From Clostridia bacterium (GTDB taxonomy: Bacteria > Bacillota > Clostridia > Oscillospirales > CAG-272), in the NCBI GenBank assembly GCA_900753295.1, contig CAADYQ010000001.1, forward strand, positions 1 to 26,225: a DNA stretch of 26,225 nt, given 5' to 3'. Shown here piece by piece: positions 15,235 through 22,445 of the stretch. The stretch's first letter is position 1, and each line of letters starts with the position of its first letter. The position numbers were made by a program, and so were the translations under genes. Below the pieces are notes generated by a model. The model made no database searches, was not told the origin of the DNA, and saw only the letters and a list, made by a program, of their open reading frames with translations.

Positions 15235-16740
15235 TCAGTTACCGGATTCCTGGAGCTTCTTTACCGACTCGTGGAATTTTGAAAGGTTCATATTCACCGC
15301 CGTTTTGAGGGTTTTGAACTTAGATGCCGTAGTATCGGTCTTGCTGGTAACTATGGTGCGCGGCACCTGATGCACCGAGCTGAGTATCTTTGTGTAAAGC
15401 ACACCGGCATCGATATAAATGCCGTTGTAGATCTTGTCGAGCATATCCCACGATGCGCTGTCCTGCATGTATTTGGATTTAAGCGCGACGTTGTAATATA
15501 CCGGAACGACAGTCGTGTAGCTGCTCCACGCCATGTATTCCAGTACCGCTCCCAGCATTTCCGCGCGCTCGTCGGTCACGGGACGCGCGATCGCAAATGC
15601 GGTGAACTGGTCGTGCAGGAAGGTCTGATACTCGGTCTGCTCCTCGTCGAGCTTGGGGCAGGGGATAACGCCGTATTTATCGGTCATGTCGCGCAAGAAT
15701 TCCGTCTCTGCGGCGCAAAGACGCAGTGTGGCGGTAAGTGCATGGCCCTCGGCAAACATGCTGCTTATTTCGTTCTGGCGCGCGCTGTCGCCGCCGGAGG
15801 TGACTATGTAGGAGTTTGCGTCGTAGAACAGCTCTATGACCTTTCTCATGGTGGTGGAGAGACGGTCAACATCAACGGCGTACTCAAGCCAGTTGTCGGC
15901 GTCCTTTACGAGTATCGGGTTTTTGCAGCTCGACCAGTAGGGGTCGATGTAGGAGACTGTTGAGGAGATAAGTCCCACGGTGTCGCCGGAACTTATAGTG
16001 GTGCTTGCATCGTTGTCGCTGTAATACTGCTTGCCAAGGCGGATCTGATAATCGATCGTCCACTTGCCTGCGTTCACAACGTCAAACAGTGATTCCTCGC
16101 CGAGCGTGTTCATAAGATCGCGGTTGAAAAATGTCACGAACATGAGGCGATAAAGCGCAAGGGAGGCGGCTCCGGTGCACATATACTGACCGGCGCCGAT
16201 CGATGCCGCGCTGTTGAAGCCCTGCGACCAGTAGGGCGCGGTAAGGTCGAGGTGAGTGAGCTTTTTAAGATTGTAAAAATAGCCGTCGCCGGTGTGGATT
16301 ATGGTCGAGTAGCAGCTGTTGGCTATTATGTCGTATGTGTGAAGTCCTGCCTCAAACGACTGCTTTACGGCATTGCGGACGGCATACTGGTCGCCCGATA
16401 TTTTATCGTTCGTCAGCGTTATGCCGAAGCGGTCTTCCATAAGGCTGTTGCGCCGTGTGATGGCTGTGTGTATCACGTCGCCGTCCTCTTCGTCTACCGA
16501 CACCTCATCGCGTACAAAATCGGCGTCGCGGCTGACAAAAGCCACCGTCTCGCCCTTGTACAAAAGCTCGGGCGGCAGTCCGTTGGTGACCGACTCGCTT
16601 TCCGGTGCGGTCGTGTCGGGGGCGTCCGGCGCGGCGGTCGTTGTGCCGTCGGGCGTCTGTCCGCCGGGATCTTTGGCACATGATGCCAACGAGAACGCGA
16701 GCATAATTGCGGCAAGGAGCATGCAGATGATTTTTTTCAT
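15235..16740 (-). CDS. Extracellular solute-binding lipoprotein (paralogue C)
   Basis: A 501-residue lipoprotein (lipobox LASC, Cys21, then a Thr/Pro/Asp-rich linker). It shares DLTAPYW, GQYMCTG and NAGKWTID with the two other large binding proteins of the region and is intact. It aligns with paralogue B over the C-terminal half as well, so B and C are closer to each other than to A. No permease or ATPase is adjacent. The ATG at 16740 follows CGGAGGAA, and the promoter lies about 95 bp upstream, leaving a leader of about 90 nt. It is divergent from the BNR_4-like gene at 16956. The ligand is unknown; a glycan fragment is a guess from the neighbours. Confidence 0.85.
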   Translation of the reverse strand: MKKIICMLLAAIMLAFSLASCAKDPGGQTPDGTTTAAPDAPDTTAPESESVTNGLPPELLYKGETVAFVSRDADFVRDEVSVDEEDGDVIHTAITRRNSLMEDRFGITLTNDKISGDQYAVRNAVKQSFEAGLHTYDIIANSCYSTIIHTGDGYFYNLKKLTHLDLTAPYWSQGFNSAASIGAGQYMCTGAASLALYRLMFVTFFNRDLMNTLGEESLFDVVNAGKWTIDYQIRLGKQYYSDNDASTTISSGDTVGLISSTVSYIDPYWSSCKNPILVKDADNWLEYAVDVDRLSTTMRKVIELFYDANSYIVTSGGDSARQNEISSMFAEGHALTATLRLCAAETEFLRDMTDKYGVIPCPKLDEEQTEYQTFLHDQFTAFAIARPVTDERAEMLGAVLEYMAWSSYTTVVPVYYNVALKSKYMQDSASWDMLDKIYNGIYIDAGVLYTKILSSVHQVPRTIVTSKTDTTASKFKTLKTAVNMNLSKFHESVKKLQESGN

Positions 16741-16835
16741 TGTGGTATTCCTCCGTGATCGTATGTGCTTTCAGAGATATAATATCGGGGCAAAATGGCG
16801 CCGGGAGCTATCCGGTCATTCCTGCCCTCGGGACA

Positions 16836-16864
16836 ATTATACTATATTGCGGATGATAAATCAA
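16836..16864 (-). promoter_or_regulatory. Promoter of solute-binding gene C
   Basis: On the minus strand, TTGATT (complement of 16859-16864), a 17-bp spacer and TATAAT (complement of 16836-16841). Confidence 0.7.
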
Positions 16865-16901
16865 TACTTTTACCGTCATTTTGCAAAAAAGAAATTTGCA
16901 A

Positions 16902-16930
16902 TTGACCGCGCGGCGTTTTGGTGGTATACT
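16902..16930 (+). promoter_or_regulatory. Promoter of the BNR_4-like gene
   Basis: TTGACC (16902-16907), a 17-bp spacer and TATACT (16925-16930). The predicted start is about 19 nt before the ATG at 16956. Confidence 0.7.
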
Positions 16931-16955
16931 TATTATATATTATATGTGAGGTCGA

Positions 16956-18278
16956 ATGCCGAAAATGAGATGGAATACCGATGCAACAGTGATAAAAAGG
17001 ATAAAACGCGCCAACACCGACTGGTGGATACGCGAAAAAGCGATCGTTGGCGATAATGGTATGACCTATATCGTCTATACGACCGATACGGGCGAGATAC
17101 ATATACGCGAGACCGACTGCCGCGCGCCGCGCGAGCCCGACCGCGATTTTTGCCTTTCGCGGCTCAATCACGATTATTCCGACGAGCACAATGCGCCCTC
17201 TCTCTGCATCCTGCCGGACGGACGCATGATCGTAGCCTACGCGGGACATGCCGCGCACGGACTTTCGATGAGGATAAGCACGCGTCCGTACGATGTGTAT
17301 TCCTTTGCGCCGGAGCGGACGCTCGATTTTGACGGCAGCGTGACATATGCACAGATGTTTTACAATGCCGCGCGCGGCGAGGTGTGGCTCTTCTGCCGTG
17401 TGGACCGCGTTACATGGCAGTTCCGCGCCTCGCGCGATGGCGGTGAAACGTTTTCCGCGCCGCGCACCTTCATACGCTCAGATGCCGGCGGGCTTTATTA
17501 CGCCGATATCCGCCGCCGTCTCACCGCGCGGAGCGACACCGTGAGCGAGAGCTATGTGTTTGCGCTTTACGGGCATCCCGTAAAGTCCGCCGATCACACG
17601 ATACGTACCGGCGTGATAACGCAGGACGGTGTTTTCTGCCGTATGGACGGCACGCCGCTCGGCGTCGGGCTTTTTGAGGACAACGGGCTGCTTGACGCAT
17701 CGGCGCTTGACGTGGCATATTCGGCGCCGGAGGGTAAAACGGTGCGGCTCCTTTCGGTCGCTCCCACCGTTCCCGCGCGTATCGCGTTTGCCACATTCGA
17801 ATATCCCGGCAGCACCTCAGCCGATTACAGAGTAGCCACATGGCGCGGCGGCGCGTGGCGTGTGTCGGAGGTCATTGCGCCGAGCGGCGCGTTTCTCGCC
17901 GACTTCGACTCCGACGGCGCGCCTGTGCACGACGGTTCGGAAACATATGTGGGCGGCATGGAGTTTTACTGGGGCGTCGGAGCGCCCGCCTTCCGCCGCG
18001 ACACGCCCGCGTTCACCGACAGCGATGCCGTTTATCTCATACGACGTTGCAATGACGACGTATGGGTGCTTGAGCGTTATGCTTCGCGCGACCGCGGAAA
18101 AACGTACAGGTTTGAATACACCGTTTATACGGCGCGCAGGGGGATGAAATTGTGGCGTCCGGTGGTCCCGGTATGGGCGCAGGACAATATGCCCGTATAT
18201 TGCCATGAGGGAGAATATGTGGCGTACAAGGGCGGCTGGCACTGTGATGTAATAATGCCGGTCGAGCCGGAAATATGA
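16956..18278 (+). CDS. BNR-repeat (BNR_4-like) beta-propeller protein, probably cytoplasmic
   Basis: A 440-residue protein with the BNR_4-family signature DEHNAPSLCILPDGRMIVAY (about residues 76-95) and Asp-box repeats SRDGGETF (159-166) and SRDRGKTY (about 393-400). Some families with this fold bind or cleave acidic or deoxy-sugar glycans (sialidase-like hydrolases and polysaccharide lyases), but activity cannot be read from sequence alone. It has no signal peptide or lipobox, unlike most neighbours, so it should act inside the cell, perhaps on imported oligosaccharides. GAGG sits 5 bp before the chosen ATG; a second ATG follows at codon 4. It is a single-gene unit divergent from solute-binding gene C. 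Confidence 0.75.
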   Translation: MPKMRWNTDATVIKRIKRANTDWWIREKAIVGDNGMTYIVYTTDTGEIHIRETDCRAPREPDRDFCLSRLNHDYSDEHNAPSLCILPDGRMIVAYAGHAAHGLSMRISTRPYDVYSFAPERTLDFDGSVTYAQMFYNAARGEVWLFCRVDRVTWQFRASRDGGETFSAPRTFIRSDAGGLYYADIRRRLTARSDTVSESYVFALYGHPVKSADHTIRTGVITQDGVFCRMDGTPLGVGLFEDNGLLDASALDVAYSAPEGKTVRLLSVAPTVPARIAFATFEYPGSTSADYRVATWRGGAWRVSEVIAPSGAFLADFDSDGAPVHDGSETYVGGMEFYWGVGAPAFRRDTPAFTDSDAVYLIRRCNDDVWVLERYASRDRGKTYRFEYTVYTARRGMKLWRPVVPVWAQDNMPVYCHEGEYVAYKGGWHCDVIMPVEPEI

Positions 18279-18299
18279 CCGCGGCGGTCGTCCTCGATG

Positions 18300-18318
18300 G
18301 TTGTGTAAAAACTACACA
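18300..18318. repeat. Short inverted repeat downstream of the BNR_4-like gene
   Basis: TTGTGTA-AAAAC-TACACAA, a perfect 7-bp inverted repeat between the gene ending at 18278 and the nrdD control region. It may be a weak terminator or an extra protein-binding site; it does not match the NrdR box core. Confidence 0.4.
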
Positions 18319-18362
18319 AATGTAAAGGCGCATTTTTATACACACTGCCGAAATTGATTTTC

Positions 18363-18410
18363 TCACAATATATTGGGCGTTTCTTTATTGACAAACACAA
18401 TATATTGTGT
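18363..18410 (+). promoter_or_regulatory. Pair of NrdR boxes controlling nrdD
   Basis: The distal site is ACACAATATATTGTGT (18395-18410), a perfect 16-bp palindrome fitting the NrdR-box consensus. The proximal site TCACAATATATTGGGC (18363-18378) matches it at 13 of 16 positions. Their centres are 32 bp apart, three helical turns, the spacing known for NrdR operators. NrdR is the ATP-cone/zinc-finger repressor of ribonucleotide reductase genes; its gene is not in this window. Confidence 0.88.
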
Positions 18411-18416
18411 TATACT
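18388..18416 (+). promoter_or_regulatory. nrdD promoter with the NrdR box as spacer
   Basis: Perfect TTGACA (18388-18393), a 17-bp spacer and TATACT (18411-18416). The spacer contains exactly the palindromic NrdR box, so repressor binding would block RNA polymerase directly. The leader is about 66 nt. Confidence 0.85.
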
Positions 18417-18488
18417 TTTAAGGCGCGCGGTAGCCGCCGCAATGACGGCAGGGGCGCGGCGTATGACTTCAGAAAGGAAACCAAAAAA

Positions 18489-20891
18489 ATGTACCGTGTA
18501 CTAAAAAGAGACGGAAAGACCGTTGATTTCGATCTTTCAAAGATAAGCACCGCGATAACACTTGCATTTGACGCCTGCGAGCGTCAGTATAATCCTAGTA
18601 TAATTGATTTCATTGCCCTTAAGGTAACAGCAGCCTTCGAGCCGAAGGTGAAAAACGATCTTGTGTCGGTAGAGGACATTCAGGACAGCGTTGAGTCGGT
18701 CCTGGCTCAGGCTGGCTACGAGGATGTTGCAAAGGCGTACATCCTTTACCGCCGTCAGCGCGAAAAGCTCCGCAATATGAAGTCCACCATGCTTGACTAC
18801 AAAAAGCTCGTTGACTCCTATGTCAAGGCTACCGACTGGCGCGTCAAGGAGAATTCGACCGTTACCTATTCGGTCGGCGGACTTATCCTTTCAAACTCGG
18901 GCGCCATCACAGCAAATTACTGGCTCTCCGAGGTCTATGACAACGAGATAGCCGAGGCGCATACAAAGGCGGACCTGCATCTGCACGATCTTTCAATGCT
19001 CACCGGCTACTGCGCCGGATGGTCGCTGCGTCAGCTTATCGAGGAGGGACTCGGCGGTATTCCCGGTAAGATCACCTCGGCTCCCGCAAAGCATCTCGCA
19101 TCGCTCTGCAACCAGATGGTCAACTTCCTCGGCATCATGCAGAATGAATGGGCGGGCGCTCAGGCGTTCTCCTCCTTCGATACATACCTTGCTCCCTTTG
19201 TAAAGGCGGACAACCTCAGCTACGAGCAGGTGAAAAAGTGCGTTGAATCCTTTATTTACGGCGTGAACACTCCTTCACGTTGGGGGACTCAGGCGCCCTT
19301 CTCAAATATAACTCTTGACTGGACCGTTCCCGCCGACCTCGCCGACCGCCCCGCTATCATCGGCGGTAAGGAAATGCCCTTTACCTACGGTGAGTGCAAG
19401 CGTGAGATGGACATGGTGAACAAGGCGTTCATCGAGGTCATGATCGAGGGCGATGCCAACGGTCGCGGCTTCCAGTACCCCATCCCCACTTATTCGATAA
19501 CCCGTGATTTTGACTGGTCGGAGACCGAAAATAACCGTCTGCTCTTTGAGATGACGGCAAAATACGGCACGCCGTACTTCTCAAACTATATCAACAGCGA
19601 TATGGAGCCGTCCGACGTGCGTTCCATGTGCTGCCGTCTGCGTCTTGACCTGCGCGAGCTGCGCAAAAAGTCCGGCGGCTTCTTCGGCTCGGGTGAGAGC
19701 ACCGGCTCGGTCGGCGTTGTTACCATCAATATGCCGCGTATCGGCTACCTTTCCGAGAACGAGAGCGACTTCTACCATCGCCTTGACCACATGATGGACA
19801 TCGCGGCGCGCTCGCTCAAGATCAAGCGCACGGTCATCTCCAAACTGCTTGACGAGGGACTGTACCCCTACACCAAGCGTTACCTCGGAACATTCGACAA
19901 TCACTTCTCCACGATAGGTCTTGTGGGCATGAACGAGGCTTGCCTCAACGCCCGTTGGCTCCGTTGCGACCTTACCGATGAGAGGGCGCAGGAATTCACC
20001 AAGGCTGTGCTCAATCATATGCGCGAGCGCCTTTCCGACTATCAGGAAAAGTACGGCGACCTTTACAACCTTGAGGCGACGCCTGCCGAGTCCACCTCCT
20101 ACCGTCTTGCCAAGCACGACAGGGAGAGATATCCCGACATCATCACCGCGTCCCAGGGCGATACGCCTTACTACACCAACTCGAGCCACCTGCCCGTCAG
20201 CTTTACAGACGATGTATTTACCGCGCTTGACATTCAGGACGAGCTTCAGACGCTTTACACCTCGGGTACGGTATTCCATACCTTCCTCGGTGAAAAGCTG
20301 CCCGATTGGCGCGCCGCCGCAAATCTTGTGCGCAAGATCGCGGAGAACTATCGCCTGCCCTATTACACCATCTCGCCCACATACTCTGTCTGCGCAGACC
20401 ACGGATATATTTCCGGCGAGCATTTCACCTGCCCCAAGTGCGGCAAAAAGACCGAGGTCTACAGCCGCATAACCGGCTATTACCGCCCGGTGCAGAACTG
20501 GAACAACGGCAAGGCGCAGGAATATTCCGAGCGGCTTGAATACAATGTTGCCGATTCGATGAAGAAGTTCGAAGCGGGAGCCGCGCACGGAATAAAGGCG
20601 CACGAGTGCGCCTGCTGCGAAAAAGCGCCGGAGGCGGACGCCCACGTATCGGACGCCGAGAGGATCGTTCTGTTTGCCACAAAGACCTGCCCGAAGTGCA
20701 AAATAGCGGCAAGCCTGCTTGAAAAAGAGGGCATTGTGTTTGACAGAGTGTACCATGAGGATTCACCCGAATTCGCCAAGGAGCACGGCATAAGCCAGGC
20801 GCCCACGCTCGTCGTAGAGACAAACGGGAAAGCCGTCACCTTCTCCGACTTTACCGGCGTAAAGCAGTTCATAGCGAATAAAAAGGCATAA
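18489..20891 (+). CDS. nrdD: Anaerobic (class III) ribonucleoside-triphosphate reductase with C-terminal glutaredoxin-like domain
   Basis: An 800-residue glycyl radical enzyme that makes deoxyribonucleotides from ribonucleoside triphosphates without oxygen. An ATP-cone allosteric domain fills residues 1 to about 95. Active-site candidates are Cys175 (TGYCAGWS) and MCCRL (380-384, Cys381/382). The metal-site segment is CADH (635-638) with CPKC (648-651), and the glycyl radical is Gly663 in RITGY. After a linker with CACC (Cys707, 709, 710), residues about 725-800 form a glutaredoxin/NrdH-like domain with a CPKC redox site (Cys734, Cys737) and the cis-proline QAPT. Most NrdD proteins end shortly after the radical loop. 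The built-in redoxin and the trxB/trxA genes next door suggest a thiol-reduced enzyme like that of Neisseria bacilliformis, not a formate-using one. The ATG at 18489 follows AAAGGAAA; the frame is open further upstream through the promoter. NrdR boxes control it. Confidence 0.95.
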   Translation: MYRVLKRDGKTVDFDLSKISTAITLAFDACERQYNPSIIDFIALKVTAAFEPKVKNDLVSVEDIQDSVESVLAQAGYEDVAKAYILYRRQREKLRNMKSTMLDYKKLVDSYVKATDWRVKENSTVTYSVGGLILSNSGAITANYWLSEVYDNEIAEAHTKADLHLHDLSMLTGYCAGWSLRQLIEEGLGGIPGKITSAPAKHLASLCNQMVNFLGIMQNEWAGAQAFSSFDTYLAPFVKADNLSYEQVKKCVESFIYGVNTPSRWGTQAPFSNITLDWTVPADLADRPAIIGGKEMPFTYGECKREMDMVNKAFIEVMIEGDANGRGFQYPIPTYSITRDFDWSETENNRLLFEMTAKYGTPYFSNYINSDMEPSDVRSMCCRLRLDLRELRKKSGGFFGSGESTGSVGVVTINMPRIGYLSENESDFYHRLDHMMDIAARSLKIKRTVISKLLDEGLYPYTKRYLGTFDNHFSTIGLVGMNEACLNARWLRCDLTDERAQEFTKAVLNHMRERLSDYQEKYGDLYNLEATPAESTSYRLAKHDRERYPDIITASQGDTPYYTNSSHLPVSFTDDVFTALDIQDELQTLYTSGTVFHTFLGEKLPDWRAAANLVRKIAENYRLPYYTISPTYSVCADHGYISGEHFTCPKCGKKTEVYSRITGYYRPVQNWNNGKAQEYSERLEYNVADSMKKFEAGAAHGIKAHECACCEKAPEADAHVSDAERIVLFATKTCPKCKIAASLLEKEGIVFDRVYHEDSPEFAKEHGISQAPTLVVETNGKAVTFSDFTGVKQFIANKKA

Positions 20892-20908
20892 CCAAACAAA
20901 AAATAAAT

Positions 20909-20942
20909 GCGGGGCTGTCCCGATGCGGTGAGACAGCCCCGC
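20909..20942 (+). terminator. Hairpin after nrdD
   Basis: An 11-bp GC-rich stem (GCGGGGCTGTC 20909-20919 with 20932-20942) and a 12-nt loop, beginning 17 bp after the nrdD stop. No U-tract follows, so it may stop or only slow transcription toward trxB. Confidence 0.6.
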
Positions 20943-20947
20943 AGATA

Positions 20948-20977
20948 TTGACAGGGGATAATGCCCGAGGACATAAA
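20948..20977 (+). promoter_or_regulatory. Possible trxB promoter
   Basis: Perfect TTGACA (20948-20953), an 18-bp spacer and CATAAA (20972-20977, four of six consensus bases). It lies just after the nrdD hairpin, so trxB could be transcribed apart from nrdD. Confidence 0.45.
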
Positions 20978-21017
20978 AGATGCGGATCTGACGGTGAGCC
21001 GTTTTCGGGTCTCGCTT

Positions 21018-21052
21018 GTGGCGTTTTCGGTCGTGTAAACGGAAAACGCCAC
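21018..21052 (+). promoter_or_regulatory. Stem-loop in the trxB leader
   Basis: An 11-bp perfect stem GTGGCGTTTTC / GAAAACGCCAC with a 13-nt loop ends 26 bp before the trxB ATG and about 10 bp before its ribosome-binding site. It could modulate translation or protect the 5' end. GTTTTCGG also occurs at 21001-21008, so an alternative pairing is possible. Confidence 0.4.
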
Positions 21053-21078
21053 AGATGCAGGAAAGGAATGATCAAAAA

Positions 21079-22002
21079 ATGTACGATATGATCGTGGTCG
21101 GCGCAGGTCCTGCCGGACTTACCGCTGCCATTTATGCGCGCCGGGCGGGAAAGACCGTGCTGGTGCTTGAAAGGTCCACCTTCGGCGGTCAGATGACATA
21201 TTCGCCGAAGATAGAAAATTATCCGGGATTTAACGAAATATCCGGTGTGGAGCTTGCCGACCGCATGGTCGAGCAGGCGTTGGCGCTCGGAGCGGAGATA
21301 GACCCGGTGACTGTCAGCGGCGTAAGACGCAGCGCGGAGGACGGACATCTGACTGTCGTTACCGACGACGGCGAGCGCGAGGCGCGTGCTGTCGTTATCG
21401 CCGCGGGAGCCGCCCACAGGCGGCTGGGACTTGACGGCGAGGACGATCTCGTCGGGCATGGCGTGTCCTTCTGCGCGGTCTGCGACGGAGCGTTTTACGC
21501 CGGAAAGAATGTCGCGGTGGTCGGCGGCGGCAATTCCGCGATAGTGGAGGCTGCAATGCTTGCCGATACCGCCGCGCACGTTACGGTCGTTCAGAATCTC
21601 GGCGCGCTTACCGGCGAGCCGGCGGCAGCCGCGGCGCTTGCCGCAAGAGAAAACGTTGATATCATCACAAATACGGTCGTTTGCGGATATATTTCGGAGG
21701 ACGGTAAGCTCACAGGTCTTCGGCTCCGCAATACCGCGGATGACAAAATGAGCGAGATCGCCGTTGACGGCGCTTTTATCGCTATAGGACTTGCACCCGA
21801 AAACCGCCCGTTCGCCGATGTTGCATCACTTGACGGGCGCGGATATGTGATCTCGGATGACGACTGCTCCACGGGAACGCCCGGAGTGTTCGTTGCCGGC
21901 GATTGCCGCGTCAAACGGGTGCGTCAGATAAGCACCGCCGCCGCGGACGGCGCGGTCGCCGCGCTCGCCGCGTGCGACTATATAGACGGGCTGTCCCGCT
22001 GA
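21079..22002 (+). CDS. trxB: Thioredoxin reductase-like flavoprotein without the classic NADPH motif
   Basis: A 307-residue flavoprotein of low-molecular-weight thioredoxin reductase size. FAD binding is shown by GAGPAG (8-13) and the C-terminal GDCRVKRVRQISTAAADG; the redox disulfide is CAVC (132-135); the second nucleotide-binding fold carries GGGNSA (149-154). Where typical NADPH enzymes have HRRxxxR after that fold, this one has VVQNLGALTGE, lacking the arginines that hold the 2'-phosphate of NADPH. The donor may therefore be NADH or another source such as reduced ferredoxin. It would reduce TrxA, encoded next, and possibly the redoxin domain of NrdD. The ATG at 21079 follows AGGAAAGGA; in-frame ATGs upstream at 21016 and 21055 give no family-like N-terminus. 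Confidence 0.88.
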   Translation: MYDMIVVGAGPAGLTAAIYARRAGKTVLVLERSTFGGQMTYSPKIENYPGFNEISGVELADRMVEQALALGAEIDPVTVSGVRRSAEDGHLTVVTDDGEREARAVVIAAGAAHRRLGLDGEDDLVGHGVSFCAVCDGAFYAGKNVAVVGGGNSAIVEAAMLADTAAHVTVVQNLGALTGEPAAAAALAARENVDIITNTVVCGYISEDGKLTGLRLRNTADDKMSEIAVDGAFIAIGLAPENRPFADVASLDGRGYVISDDDCSTGTPGVFVAGDCRVKRVRQISTAAADGAVAALAACDYIDGLSR

Positions 22003-22037
22003 ACCGCCGCTCCGAATAAATTTTATAATTTTACGCA

Positions 22038-22084
22038 AAATAACCTCACAGATGTGTGCTACGCACACATCTGTGAGGTTATTT
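22038..22084 (+). terminator. 22-bp perfect hairpin between trxB and trxA
   Basis: Arms 22038-22059 and 22063-22084 pair perfectly with a 3-nt loop. The stem ends in TTATTT just 6 bp before the CGGAGG site of trxA. It looks like a trxB terminator or attenuator; a TATAAT at 22024-22029 without a good -35 could instead start a trxA message carrying it as a 5' hairpin. Confidence 0.6.
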
Positions 22085-22103
22085 GATATTTCGGAGGTGT
22101 CAT

Positions 22104-22430
22104 ATGCCCGTTATAAGTCTTAACGGAGATAATTTCGATGAATTTACCGGCTCGAGCGTGCCGGTGCTCGTGGATTTTTATGCCCCGTGGTGCGGTTCCT
22201 GCCGCACGGTCGCGCCGATAGTTGAAAAGCTCGGCGGCACTGCGGGATTTGATGTTGCCAAGGTAAACATCGATGAGGAGGCGGAGCTTGCGCGGCGCTA
22301 CGACGTGCAGTCGATACCTACCTTTGCCGTCTTTTGCGACGGCGAGCTGACAGATCGCCGCGTCGGCGTCATGCGCGAGCGTGAGCTGATCGAGCTCGTG
22401 CGCGGTAATTCGTCGGACAGAATGTTTTGA
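22104..22430 (+). CDS. trxA: Thioredoxin
   Basis: A 108-residue thioredoxin, the standard length. The active site is FYAPWCGSCR (Cys30, Cys33), a WCGSC variant of the usual WCGPC; replacing the active-site proline normally shifts redox potential. The cis-proline IPTF and the fold's VLVDFYA strand are present. It transfers electrons from the neighbouring flavoprotein to cytoplasmic disulfides and plausibly to NrdD. The start at 22104 follows CGGAGGTG; an in-frame ATG at 22083 overlaps the hairpin and lacks a ribosome-binding site. Confidence 0.95.
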   Translation: MPVISLNGDNFDEFTGSSVPVLVDFYAPWCGSCRTVAPIVEKLGGTAGFDVAKVNIDEEAELARRYDVQSIPTFAVFCDGELTDRRVGVMRERELIELVRGNSSDRMF

Positions 22431-22445
22431 TATCCGTCTTGCGGG

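Noticed and set aside
18354..18488. N-terminal extension of NrdD to an upstream ATG
   Set aside because: It would translate the NrdR box and the promoter itself; the ATP-cone begins at 18489 behind a proper ribosome-binding site.
19581..20756. Antisense frame of 391 codons opposite nrdD
   Set aside because: It lies wholly inside nrdD, whose catalytic motifs cover the same DNA; no independent signal.
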